Assembly: GCA_963573315.1 (NCBI GenBank)
Contig: OY752143.1
Location: 1,240,001 to 1,304,000, forward strand
Reading direction: 5' to 3'
Length of the DNA: 64,000 nt
DNA from: Entomortierella parvispora
Taxonomy: Eukaryota > Mortierellomycota > Mortierellomycetes > Mortierellales > Mortierellaceae
Position numbers and translations under genes: made by a program. The notes under the pieces were generated by a model. The model was given only the letters and a program-made list of their open reading frames with translations. It was not told where the DNA came from and ran no database searches. Shown piece after piece: positions 33,933 to 43,473 of the stretch; the first letter of the stretch is position 1; each line of letters begins with the position of its first letter.

Positions 33933-35191
33933 TCAACTGTTGAACAACCGCGTCCACAGCCGTCCATGAATGCCTGAACAGATATCGCCTACCAAAAATG
34001 TCTGAGCCGCATCTTCAATCTTGAGATCCGCTGTTTTTGCATCAATGAATCGAGCCTTGGACTGCGCTCGCGTCATGATGTGTTGCGCTTGGAACGGTCC
34101 CAGCAGAGCGAGTCGGATTGCTGATGAAAGAAGTGTTCGTGCATGAAGGTGCAAGTGTAGATATCGCGTCGTTGCTATATTGTTATTCCAGGTTAGGTAG
34201 TTAAGTAGTTATGTGGCTAGGTGGTTAGGTGAGCTGGTCGAGTAAGAAATGACAACCCTCTGAACGGGCTTGTGATGGGCCAATAGCCCCTCATAAACTT
34301 ACCAAGATCAAAGCCCAATAGTCGCGCCATCATTGCAAATGCGATCGGGTAATGTCCAGCAATTTCTTCTGACCGCAACATGGACTTGAACGGCTTTAAA
34401 ATCCTAATATTTGCCCCCAGTGTCATTGTTCCTTCTCCCCCGTCTTCCTCTTCTTCTTCATACTGTGCATTCCCAGGTTTGTACTGATCTGCAAAACATT
34501 TGACGCCCATCATAATCATTCCATCGCCTTGTTTCCTCGATGCCGCGTTCTGGATCGCATTATTCATAAACACGTCGTATTCCCGATCCACATTCGCTAT
34601 CCGCTTCAACACACTCTGCATGGCCTTGGCTTTTCCCTTGTCCGTCTTCAACTCGAACGCATCCCGGATCGTCCATTGATCAACCAGATTCCAGACCTCG
34701 GTCACGAAGGGCAAATTCGTATAGCCACAGGAGTGTACTGACCAATGGATATAGGCCTCAATCTGCTGCACGGATTTCGAGTCGTTGGGATGAAGTTTTG
34801 CAAACGCCTCCAGTCCGTTCGAGGCAATGAATCCTCCTGTTGGCAAAGCAGAGTCGAGGAATTGCCAGAGTAGCCAGGACGGAGTCGAGACTTGAGTTTG
34901 ACTGGAAGTGGCTGCAGGCGCTGCAGTTGTGGCAAGCAGTGTTGCTGCGTCCGGAGGAGGAATGTCTGGCATGAGACATGAGTCGGGGTTGGTGAATGTG
35001 AGAGTGTCTGAGGAGATGGAGCCTGCAGCTGGAACAGCAGTGACAGGTTGCACTCCTGCTTCCTGTGCTATAGGAGTGGCCAATTCCGAAGGCGGTGGCG
35101 ACATGAGGGTGTCCATCGTGGAGGTGCGTTGAGTGGATGTGGATGGGATGGGAAAGCGAAAAGTGAGAAGGGAAAGACGCGCGGGAGTCAT
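33933..35191 (-). CDS. ureF: Urease accessory protein UreF
   Basis: Exons 35191-34303 and 34174-33933 (donor GTAAGT, acceptor ATATAG) join LGFDL to ATTRYLHLHLHARTLL in frame. It is 351 aa from the ATG at 35116 and 376 aa from 35191. Family landmarks are LLWQFLDSALPTGGFIASNGLE near the start of the fold, HYPIAFAMMARLLGFDL, and AIRLALLGPFQAQ. UreF acts with UreD and UreG to load nickel into urease in the cytosol. The first 80 residues are Ser/Ala/Thr-rich and unlike bacterial UreF. No urease or other accessory gene lies in the window. Confidence 0.9.
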
Positions 35192-35268
35192 GTCATTCGG
35201 ATCTTCTGGATTAAAATTGCTGCAATGTTTTACAACTTTTATTCCAGTGAATAAAAACTAGTCAGACT

Positions 35269-37500
35269 TCACTCATCGTAGTCGTAGGAGTCATAGGAGT
35301 CGAAGGCTGACTCTGGCCCGTCACTCTCGTATGTTGGAGACTCTGGCCCGTCACTCTCATACGCTGGAGACTCTGGCCCGTCACTCTCGTATGCTGGTGA
35401 GTCTGGATAGTCGCTCTCGTATACTGGCTCCGGCTCCTCACTCTCGTTTGCTGGTTCATCGCTGTCGTATGTGGGTTCCGGCTCCTCACTCTCGCAAACT
35501 GGCTCTTCGCTGTCATATGTCGGCTCATCATCACTCTCCGGCGTGGCCTCCCCGCTCTCGTCCTCTGGCTCATCGCTTTCATAAACTGGCTCGTCATCGG
35601 GATCCTCCAGTGAATCCCCAGCTTCCGAGTCCTCCTGAGCGTCAATATCCATTGGATAATCGTCTTCATCATCATCATCAAGGTCATCGTCATGATCAAG
35701 GTCGTCATGATCAAGGTCCTCGTCATGATCAAGGTCTTCCTCGTCGTCGACTTCCTCCTCAATATCGTCAAGATCTTCGTCTTCGTCAAGATCATCCAGG
35801 GCATTGTCGCTATCCTCCTCATACTCAGGTGTGCTGTCCTCTTCATCCGACTCTACGTGGCGTAATATTGATTCATCCACGCTGTACGGCATGCCATCGT
35901 CGCTGTCCTCGTCCGTGAAAGTGTTGTGGGCGCTCGTGGATCCGGTATATCTTTCCAGTTGAGCTCTGGCGCGAGTTTCACATTCTTGTGTGAAGAGAGG
36001 GTCCGTCTTACAGTCGAGAGTCAGCCTTTTGTTGATCGCTCTAAGGTCCTCAAGGAGTTTGAATTCCTGATCAATCCTTCCCTCCAGAACCAGCTTAGTC
36101 AAGGTCGGGAATCGTGTAGCCAGCCAAATAATCGTCCTGGTTTGTTCCATGTTGCAAACGATCGTCAAGTGTTCTAAGCATTTTAGAGAATCGATACAGG
36201 GCCTCCCCAGTTCAAATAGCTTGGCATCCCATCCCACGCGGGACAAGTTCAACTCTCTCATTTGACGGAAATTCTGAAGTTGCTTGTACATGTTTTCCAG
36301 ATTAGAGTTCCATTTGGTCTGGTCCGCCTTCTTTTTATCCTCGGAGAGCTGAGTCTGTAAGGAAGAGGCTCCAAATAACAGAACTCTGAGATGATTGCTG
36401 GACCAAGGTTCGTCAAAAATACTCATCGTGACACCCTTGCAATTGGATATACTAAGGGTCTCCAGATTGGAGCAGGTCAGGACAATACTCTGGATGCCAT
36501 TGGAAGTGACATGATCAGACCAGTCCAAAGAAAGATGTTTGAGTCGAGTAGCCCGTGCAGCAGGGGCGGCAAGTTTCAGCAGCACCGCATCGTTCGCCCC
36601 GCACTTTTCGAATTGCACATTGATCAGGAAAGGATTCGCCTCAATGATAGCAGCGAGATCCGTAGCCAAGATACTGCTGCAGTTGTCTAGTGCGATCGAG
36701 GTCAAGTGGCCCTTGCATTTCGCCGCAAATCCAGCAATCCCCGTGCTCGACATGTCCTGATAGTTGTAGAGGTGCAACATTTTCAGCTTGGGTAGCTTTT
36801 CCGCCATAGTAGTCAGGATTATGTCTCTGATCTCTTCTTGAGCCGTCGAGACGTTACAATAGGTAGAGCTGAAAGACGTCAGATTTTGGGCCATCTCTGA
36901 CTCCAGGAGGGCACTCACGACGGTGTTGAGGGTAGACAGAGCTAGAGACAAACTCCGGACTTTTTTCATGCCTGAAAAAAAATCCTTTGCGGCCTGTCCA
37001 GTGATGTCGAACTTTGAGAGTCCGAGGGACTCAAGCTGTTGGCCAAATAGATCAGTGATGACTCGAAAAATCGCTACAGAGGTCTGAAGAGGCGCCGGTC
37101 CTGAGAGTCCCAGGGCGAGATGCTTCAGTCTTGGGGTCAGCTGCAGGATGCGAGTCAACTCTGACGGCACGACCATATGCATAGACATGTCACATTGGAG
37201 TTTGATATGAAGGGAGAGAATCCGGGCGCCGTGCTTGCTCAGCTCCTGGAGGAAGGTTTGGGTAACCTCCGGGTACTCGACTCGTTTCCAAAGAGAATTG
37301 AGGGAGCATTGGAACCAGAATCGAGAAACCAATTGGCATTGGCGTAACTGCCGGCGGTCGACGAATGAGAGGATACTGTTGAGGACCTCTGGGATGGCCA
37401 AAGGAGATTGCTCTGGATCGGTTTGCACTGTCGACTGATTACGTTTGTTGTTGATGCAAGGGTCTAATCCGTTCGCTGGCAGGGATGGCGAAAGTGTCAT
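35269..37500 (-). CDS. F-box/leucine-rich-repeat protein with acidic repeat tail
   Basis: Intronless, 743 aa. The F-box lies at about 33-75 (PLAIPEVLNSILSFVDRRQL, then LVSRFWFQCSLNSLWKRVEY). Leucine-rich repeats cover about 95-480 (HLALGLSG, LESLGLSKFDI, LKHLSLDWSD, LETLSISNCKGV, LTKLVLEGRI). From about 530 the protein is almost entirely Asp/Glu/Ser/Pro with imperfect 10-residue repeats such as YESDGPESPA near the end. F-box proteins recruit substrates to SCF ubiquitin ligases through Skp1; the LRRs are the likely substrate-binding part. The acidic tail is an unusual addition. Divergent from the gene at 37802. Confidence 0.85.
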   Translation of the reverse strand: MTLSPSLPANGLDPCINNKRNQSTVQTDPEQSPLAIPEVLNSILSFVDRRQLRQCQLVSRFWFQCSLNSLWKRVEYPEVTQTFLQELSKHGARILSLHIKLQCDMSMHMVVPSELTRILQLTPRLKHLALGLSGPAPLQTSVAIFRVITDLFGQQLESLGLSKFDITGQAAKDFFSGMKKVRSLSLALSTLNTVVSALLESEMAQNLTSFSSTYCNVSTAQEEIRDIILTTMAEKLPKLKMLHLYNYQDMSSTGIAGFAAKCKGHLTSIALDNCSSILATDLAAIIEANPFLINVQFEKCGANDAVLLKLAAPAARATRLKHLSLDWSDHVTSNGIQSIVLTCSNLETLSISNCKGVTMSIFDEPWSSNHLRVLLFGASSLQTQLSEDKKKADQTKWNSNLENMYKQLQNFRQMRELNLSRVGWDAKLFELGRPCIDSLKCLEHLTIVCNMEQTRTIIWLATRFPTLTKLVLEGRIDQEFKLLEDLRAINKRLTLDCKTDPLFTQECETRARAQLERYTGSTSAHNTFTDEDSDDGMPYSVDESILRHVESDEEDSTPEYEEDSDNALDDLDEDEDLDDIEEEVDDEEDLDHDEDLDHDDLDHDDDLDDDDEDDYPMDIDAQEDSEAGDSLEDPDDEPVYESDEPEDESGEATPESDDEPTYDSEEPVCESEEPEPTYDSDEPANESEEPEPVYESDYPDSPAYESDGPESPAYESDGPESPTYESDGPESAFDSYDSYDYDE
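35299..35450. repeat. 30-nt coding repeat in the F-box protein tail
   Basis: Imperfect 30-nt units (GACTCTGGCCCGTCACTCTC followed by TACGCTGGA-like sequence) occur three times in tandem, with degenerate units further in. They encode YESDGPESP repeats on the minus strand. Confidence 0.85.
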
Positions 37501-37801
37501 TGTGGCCTGGATATTTTTGGAGTTGATGGGAGCAGAAATGAATGCCTGAATGAATGAATAACGCCTTGGTGAACGTCGCGTGGGAGACGCGCCCCGTAAT
37601 ACTGAACGCGCTCAGAAAACAAACAATAAAAAAAGGCTTCCAAATACTACCATTGGATACGCTGATGCTGGGTGCCGGATGATGGATGCCGCGCTTCGGT
37701 ATACAAGAGTGGTGTGGTCACTCCCCACAATTCTTCCTTCTCTCTCTCTCTCTTCTCCTGTTCAAAGCCTCTACCCTTTCGTGTATATTTCCGCTCTCTC
37801 C

Positions 37802-39634
37802 ATGCCGGTCTTAGCTGATGTCCAACCCTCCTCACAGCAGCTGTCAAGTCTCTGTTGCGCAACGCCATCCCACGTTTGTACTGAAGACCAATGCATTTCT
37901 TTTGATGTCTGCAAGACGGGAGAGAACACCAATTCACCTCCCTGTAGCTCACCCAGCCAAAGGTGCTCTGGCCACCCGAAGGAGCTGTCGACCGTACCCC
38001 TTGGTAATCCAGAAGCAACTTCCGTATTCGACACCGCCCTTGATCATCCGGCATGGCCATCCTCTGCTAACTGTTCCCTCGATGGAGAAGCAGACATAAA
38101 CGCAGCGGAGAAGGTTGAGAAAATCTCAAACTGCCTTTTGGAAGTCGACGAGAGCCAGCCGAGTATACATCGAAATCTGGTCGACGATGAAGTAGTAAAG
38201 ACAAGACGACCACAGCGCAAGAGGGCGAAATCCACAACAATTGGACGCTTCAAAGTCTCACGTGAATACCTCACCTCCTCCTCAACTACGCCTGGAGGTG
38301 GATCTAGGAACCTCAGTGACTATGCTCAGTCTCAAAAGGGATCGTCCAGGGACATGGGCAGTGAGATTAAAGAGAAAAAGGAAGAATGGCTGCGAATGCT
38401 CGACTTCTCCATGACACGATACGCGAGCCTTCCTTCCTCGTCACAGGATTTTGATTATCTTGAACACTCTAGCAACGGTGCGGCAGAGACTCGTATGGAT
38501 GTGCCAGACCTGGGCAGTGGTCCTCGCAGCAACAACACTTCTAGGACCACATCACAAGCCAAAACAGCCCCGGTAGCCATCCCTAAGCCTTTCTCTAAAA
38601 GGATTTACACTAGTGTTGATAGTTCTTGGACGGCAGACGAGAACGCACTGAATCTAGGGTCCGTTGACTCTATGGATTTCCAAGTCTCGAATAACAGCTA
38701 CGATGAGTTTGGATCCACTTCCAGTTCCATTACACTCTCTACCTACTTCTCAGCTCACTCCACCTCGCCTGTCAAGACATTGATTGACTTTGACGAGGTA
38801 GTTGCCTCCAGAAGGTCAGACTGGATCCCTAGTAGACCAGCTTCCACATCACCAGCAGAGTCAATATCTTCGTCGTCGTTGTCGCCTAAACGACTTTCCT
38901 CATCAGAGTTTTCAGAATCACCAGAGTCATCATGGCATGCCTTTGACTTGAATTATCATCCACCAGCCCACTTGATGTCGGAAGAAACACAAGCACCGAG
39001 GCTAAACGAGACAGCTCAATTCGTTCATGGATCTGGAAAATCTCCCGACCTTTACTTCCACCACACAGAGATGCAACCAAAGAACGATTTTCGAGTTGCC
39101 AATGCCAACGCTGCTTTACCATCATTCGTCTCCTCGCGACCGTCATCCCAGTGGCTGGGAGCTAGATGTGAGGAGACAACAGATCTGCCACTCTGGTCTC
39201 CTTCTCCTCTAACTCTCTCTCAATGCTTGACCTCACGTTCAAATTCCATCAGCTCATCAACAGTGGTTGTCATGCCCACCGAAATATCAGCAGCAACCGC
39301 GGCTACGACTGAATCGTCACGCCCAGCGATGACCAGCTCTTTGGCGCAGGCCTTGGCCAAACTCACTTCCTCTGCAGCGATCGCTTCGATAGAGGACGAC
39401 TCGCCTGTGGAGACAGAAATGCCTTATGAAGGACCTACCTCCCAGCCAAAGTTACGATCCGTCCGAAGAAGGGTGCCAGTGATCACACGCGTACCGGAAG
39501 AGTTACATCCTGAGTTTGCAGCCATGCTGGAAGGAACGACGCCGAGCTCAGGCGCATGGTTTGGGCAGCACTTTCAGGATCAGATCATTGACTGTGGTGA
39601 TAGTCCACATTTTGATAAGGAGGGGATTTGGTAG
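37802..39634 (+). CDS. Ser/Thr-rich hypothetical protein
   Basis: Single exon, 610 aa from the ATG at 37802. I chose this start because CT-rich leader-like sequence (about 37735-37765) precedes it; in-frame ATGs at 37679 and 37682 would add about 41 residues. No known domain. A basic patch RPQRKRAKSTTIGRFKVSREYL near residue 140 could be a nuclear-localisation or kinase-site cluster. The middle is Ser-rich and disordered. The C-terminus (RSVRRRVPVITRVPEELHPEF and a terminal DCGDSPHFDKEGIW) looks more ordered. Probably a fungal regulatory or scaffold protein, but function is not assignable. Its stop is 95 bp from that of the convergent membrane-protein gene. Confidence 0.65.
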   Translation: MPVLADVQPSSQQLSSLCCATPSHVCTEDQCISFDVCKTGENTNSPPCSSPSQRCSGHPKELSTVPLGNPEATSVFDTALDHPAWPSSANCSLDGEADINAAEKVEKISNCLLEVDESQPSIHRNLVDDEVVKTRRPQRKRAKSTTIGRFKVSREYLTSSSTTPGGGSRNLSDYAQSQKGSSRDMGSEIKEKKEEWLRMLDFSMTRYASLPSSSQDFDYLEHSSNGAAETRMDVPDLGSGPRSNNTSRTTSQAKTAPVAIPKPFSKRIYTSVDSSWTADENALNLGSVDSMDFQVSNNSYDEFGSTSSSITLSTYFSAHSTSPVKTLIDFDEVVASRRSDWIPSRPASTSPAESISSSSLSPKRLSSSEFSESPESSWHAFDLNYHPPAHLMSEETQAPRLNETAQFVHGSGKSPDLYFHHTEMQPKNDFRVANANAALPSFVSSRPSSQWLGARCEETTDLPLWSPSPLTLSQCLTSRSNSISSSTVVVMPTEISAATAATTESSRPAMTSSLAQALAKLTSSAAIASIEDDSPVETEMPYEGPTSQPKLRSVRRRVPVITRVPEELHPEFAAMLEGTTPSSGAWFGQHFQDQIIDCGDSPHFDKEGIW

Positions 39635-39729
39635 GGGATTTGATAGAGATGAATAAATAAATGGATTTTACTAGATTATGGTATCGACTCAGTCCCATCG
39701 CTGAGGAAAGAGTATTATTATCGTTGATG

Positions 39730-41463
39730 CTAAACTTGTGTATGATCCTGCGATGTTGCGTTCGTCGCAGACGGCTGCAGTTGTTGTGCGCCGATAAGGT
39801 TGCTTGGCGCTAGTGCTGGCGGTTGAGGCGTTTGGTCTGGAAGTTGCAATGGGTGGGACTGATCCTGCTCGTGAGAAGCAGCAGTGACGCTGCCCGATTC
39901 TTGTTCGGGCTGCTGCTGTAGCTCCTGGTCTAATGTTACTACTGCTGCTGAAGATCCCAAATCCAAAGGTTGTTCTGAAGCAAGTGACATGCCGGCTGTA
40001 TTCCTGTCTCTGTACACAGGTAAATCTTCACCATGATGATACAAGGGCGGCGGCCCAATTTCAGGCATCACAGTATTCATGACAGGACCTACTCCTCCTT
40101 CTTGCCCACTGAGTGTTGGATGTCCTGCAACACCGCCTCCCCATCGCCATCGCCGTGCGAAGATCATATGGGAACGGCTATGATCACTGCCAACGAGAAG
40201 TGAGCTCTCGTTGCCTTCGGATTCAGTCAACGAGACCACCCTCATCTCGTGTGATTCCGGGGTCGAGGATGGTTGAAGACCATTATGCGATCCATCGTCG
40301 TCCTGTTGCGCGTCTGGATCCGATAAAGTCTTCCTCCGACGACTGCAGCATGTCAGTCTTTGCCAGAGTCCCTCCTTCGTGTCCGTCGATCTTTCTCCTC
40401 CTGTATATGCAGGATGACGCCGTCCACCGTTCGGGTCCAGTCCATCCCGCATGGCCGCCATTCGCTTTGCTCGCTTCTTTCTGTAATGCCAAAGCCCCAA
40501 GCCAACGCCGACGATCAAGATCAAGGAGCAAATCCCAATTAGCAAGCCCTGGATCAGCCTCTCCTTTCGATCCTCTGCAGTGTCCTGGTAGCCTTCCCCG
40601 TCATTACTCGGATCCGGGACTGTAGAGTTCGGGTTCCAGCACAGGCCGTACCCATTGGCACTCAATAGTTTCTTGCACTCGAATGGAGCTTCGCAACTCA
40701 TCGCCAGGCCATCGTTACAGGTTTTGAGGAAACAGGCATTCTCGACTTGATATTCCCATGCCTGACAGGTCGGCGGGCTCGAATACGCAACCTGGCTATA
40801 GCCTACGCCAGCGCACGATTCCGTGTACCGAACCACGCTTTGACTCGAGGTGGCGGGAGTGTAACCAAAGAGGGAGAAGTAGCTACCGGGGAGACAATTA
40901 GAGCTGCTGTTCCGTTGGACATTTTGATCCATGGAATCGACCGAGTCCGGCAAAGGAAGATAAGAATCTGCGTAACACAGTTGATTTGCTTGACAGCTCA
41001 CAGGACTGGAGCTGGGGGGAACACCTAGTCCGTCTACACAAAGGTTGGTCGAGTTGTTGCAGAGGAGTACCAAGGGAACACATTGCGTGTTCTGATAGCA
41101 GGTTGACCCACTGGACGCAGAGAGACAATCCTTGCACCGTTTGGCGACTACTGGAGGAATCGAGGTTGGGGAACTGGGAACTGTTTTGGATGCAACTGCA
41201 GAGGAGGTGACTGCCCCACCACCCCCTCCAACGGGGAGTGGTTTTGTGGTTGGTTTTGCTGTTGAACGTGCGGAGGGGGTGGCGGTGGAGGTGCTTTGGT
41301 GGGGTACAAGAATGGAGCCAAAGGCGGAGGATGTTGGAGAGCCAGCTCTGTCATCCTTGGAGAATTGAGCATGGGCGAATGGAGGAATTAGGGAGGATGA
41401 GAAGACGAGGAGGAAAAGGATGGCGACTGGGGCCAGGGCCAGACGGCGTCCTCTTGGGCGCAT
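39730..41463 (-). CDS. Cys-rich single-pass membrane protein
   Basis: Intronless, 577 aa. The start at 41463 gives a clear signal peptide (LALAPVAILFLLVFSSSLIPPFAHA); the frame is open further upstream, but that is a CT-rich leader. A Ser/Thr/Pro stretch is followed by an ectodomain (about 110-290) with many Cys (CKDCLSASSGSTC, CVPLVLLCNNSTNLC, CEAPFECKKLL), probably disulphide-bonded. The helix LIQGLLIGICSLILIVGVGLG lies near 310, then HYRKKRAKR and a 240-residue cytosolic tail rich in Gln, Ser and Pro. The plan is like K1-K5 (type I, long tail) but there is no kelch motif. Function unknown; a wall-stress-sensor-like role is a guess. Confidence 0.75.
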   Translation of the reverse strand: MRPRGRRLALAPVAILFLLVFSSSLIPPFAHAQFSKDDRAGSPTSSAFGSILVPHQSTSTATPSARSTAKPTTKPLPVGGGGGAVTSSAVASKTVPSSPTSIPPVVAKRCKDCLSASSGSTCYQNTQCVPLVLLCNNSTNLCVDGLGVPPSSSPVSCQANQLCYADSYLPLPDSVDSMDQNVQRNSSSNCLPGSYFSLFGYTPATSSQSVVRYTESCAGVGYSQVAYSSPPTCQAWEYQVENACFLKTCNDGLAMSCEAPFECKKLLSANGYGLCWNPNSTVPDPSNDGEGYQDTAEDRKERLIQGLLIGICSLILIVGVGLGLWHYRKKRAKRMAAMRDGLDPNGGRRHPAYTGGERSTDTKEGLWQRLTCCSRRRKTLSDPDAQQDDDGSHNGLQPSSTPESHEMRVVSLTESEGNESSLLVGSDHSRSHMIFARRWRWGGGVAGHPTLSGQEGGVGPVMNTVMPEIGPPPLYHHGEDLPVYRDRNTAGMSLASEQPLDLGSSAAVVTLDQELQQQPEQESGSVTAASHEQDQSHPLQLPDQTPQPPALAPSNLIGAQQLQPSATNATSQDHTQV

Positions 41464-42208
41464 TTGCAAAGGAGGGGTGGCTGCAATTGCGCCAGGGTGA
41501 ATGGAAGGAAGGGGGGAGGGGGGAGGGGGGAGGGGTGCGATGGAGAGAGTGGAAGAGGGAAAGAAGGATAGAGAGAGAGCGAGCAGGACAAGAAAGAAGA
41601 GAAGTGAGAGGGAGAAAAAAGACAACAGAAGACAGAAAACAGAAAACGAGGCTGCTGGGCGCAGAGCAAAAAAAGATTAAAACGAACGAATGAACTCTGT
41701 GTGTGGTGCAGTGCAGTGCAGCGCACCCTTCCCTGCGGTGCGGGGTCCTTGGAGACGAGACCCGAGGAGGAGGAGCGCACACAACACACGCCTGGTACTG
41801 GCTCAGAGGAAGGGACCGAGGGAGGGACCGCAGCACAGAAAGGGCACAGAGGGATGATCTCCATCCGCACGACCCGGATGAGTGGGTGCATGGCGAAATG
41901 GACATGTTGCTTCACTCGCAGACGAATCATGTCCATGTGCCACTTTTTGAGCTTAATTTCCTCTGGCTCTGAAATCTGAATTTCGTTCACGGCCGTCCGC
42001 CCTCGTCCTCCCACCGGCAACAGTTCACCGTCCACTGTCCACTGCCAGGCATGCCCGGGTGATCGGCCGCGTTTTATTGCCTCATTTGTTGTTGTTGTTG
42101 TGTTGTTGTTGTGTTGTTGTTGTTGCTCTTTGTTTTTTGACCCTGGGAACACACTTCTCTCAGTGCTCTCTCTCTCCAGGGGTTTCTTTTCTATGGAGCT
42201 CTTTCATC
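41464..42208. promoter_or_regulatory. Upstream region of the Cys-rich protein and AMACR 3' region
   Basis: About 745 bp. The first 230 bp are GA-rich on the plus strand, i.e. a CT-rich leader for the minus-strand gene. A (GTT)n microsatellite lies at about 42087-42125. No gene seen. Confidence 0.5.
42087..42125. repeat. (GTT)n microsatellite
   Basis: About twelve GTT/TTG triplets with two one-base interruptions, in noncoding sequence near the 3' end of the AMACR gene. Confidence 0.9.
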
Positions 42209-43473
42209 TCACAACGAGGCCTTTTCCAGTCCTGCGCCAGTCACCACGCGCTTCGCCACCAATTCTCGAATCTCTTGCTCGCTTAGTCCTGCCTCCTTCA
42301 ATATCGCTGCCGACTGGCCTCCAACCTCCAAAAACACATCAGGACTTTCCTCCTTCTGTGGCACTGCCAGTCCAGGGGTCCTCAACAGCTTGGGCGCAGG
42401 CGATGGTGTCGGCATTGAGTAATAGTCGAGCACAGGCGTCACACAAGCGTCCGTCTGGTCAAACACCTTGACCCATTCCTCCTGTGTCTTTTCCAAGAAG
42501 AGCTTTGTAAACAAGGCCTTCATCCTTGGCCACGATGCCACATCTGACTGTCCCGGTAATTGGTCCTTGGTCTCGTCTAATCCCAATCCCTTGAGCAACA
42601 ACTGATAAAACTCAACCTCGATTGCGCCTACGGCCATCCACAAGCCATCCTTGGTCTTGTAGCAGTCGTAAAAGGGTGCTCCACCATCCAATTGACCAGT
42701 GCCTCGAGGGGTCTGGAAAAGGGCCCCGGCCTTGTTCATGTTGTAAACAAAGGAGCCAATGTAGTTCACTCCATCAATCATGGCTGCATCCACTACTTGA
42801 CCTTTTCCGGATTTGGTCCGTTCTTGTAGAGCCAAGAGAACCCCGAGAGCGCACATCAACCCACCACCTGCAAAATCCGCGAGGAGATTGATGGGGAACG
42901 CAGGTTTGTCATCATGCTTTCCAAGGGTCTAGAGGATGTCAAAGGACACGCAAGTTGAGGATAGATGACCTGTTAGCTAGCTAAGCACCGATTCACATCA
43001 TACAGAAAAGAGCAAGGTAACGAGAGCGCGATGCTTTTCGCACGCGTGTGACACAATATCCTTACGCTCAAAACACCTGAAATAGCCAAGTAATTGATAT
43101 CGTGGCCAGCCATCTTTGCGTAGTGTCCCTGCTGTCCGAATCCTGTCATTCTGGCGTAGACCAACCTAGGGTTTCGTTTCAAAAGAACATCAGGTCCCAA
43201 GCCCAAGCGTTCCATCACACCGGGTCGGAAGGGCTCGATAACGACGTCGGCCTTTTCACAGAGACGGATCAAGGTCTCGATCCCCTGGGGGGACTTGAGG
43301 TTCAAGGCAATGGAGCGTTTATTGGCGGCGAGAACGTCCAGGTTCATGACGGCAGAGGAACGGTCGACTCGGATCACATCTGCGCCAAAATCTGCAAGGA
43401 TCTTTCCTGCAAAGGGAGCAGGCGCGAGACCTGCAATCTCGATGACTTTTAGCCCAGCAAGCGGAGTTGTCAT
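42209..43473 (-). CDS. Alpha-methylacyl-CoA racemase (CoA-transferase family III)
   Basis: Exons 43473-43066 and 42928-42209 give 375 aa. It begins MTTPLAGLKVIEIAGLAPAP, and has GADVIRVDR, KRSIALNLKSPQG and VVIEPFRPGVMERLGLGP, typical of the CaiB/BaiF fold. Catalytic residues of AMACR-type racemases are recognisable: His in AGHDINYLAISG and Asp in NLLADFAGGGL (formed just after the splice), plus ERTKSGKGQVVDAAM. AMACR interconverts 2R and 2S methyl-branched acyl-CoAs for peroxisomal or mitochondrial beta-oxidation. I see no canonical C-terminal SKL; the protein ends GAGLEKASL, where the final ASL could be a weak PTS1-like tripeptide (uncertain). Confidence 0.92.
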
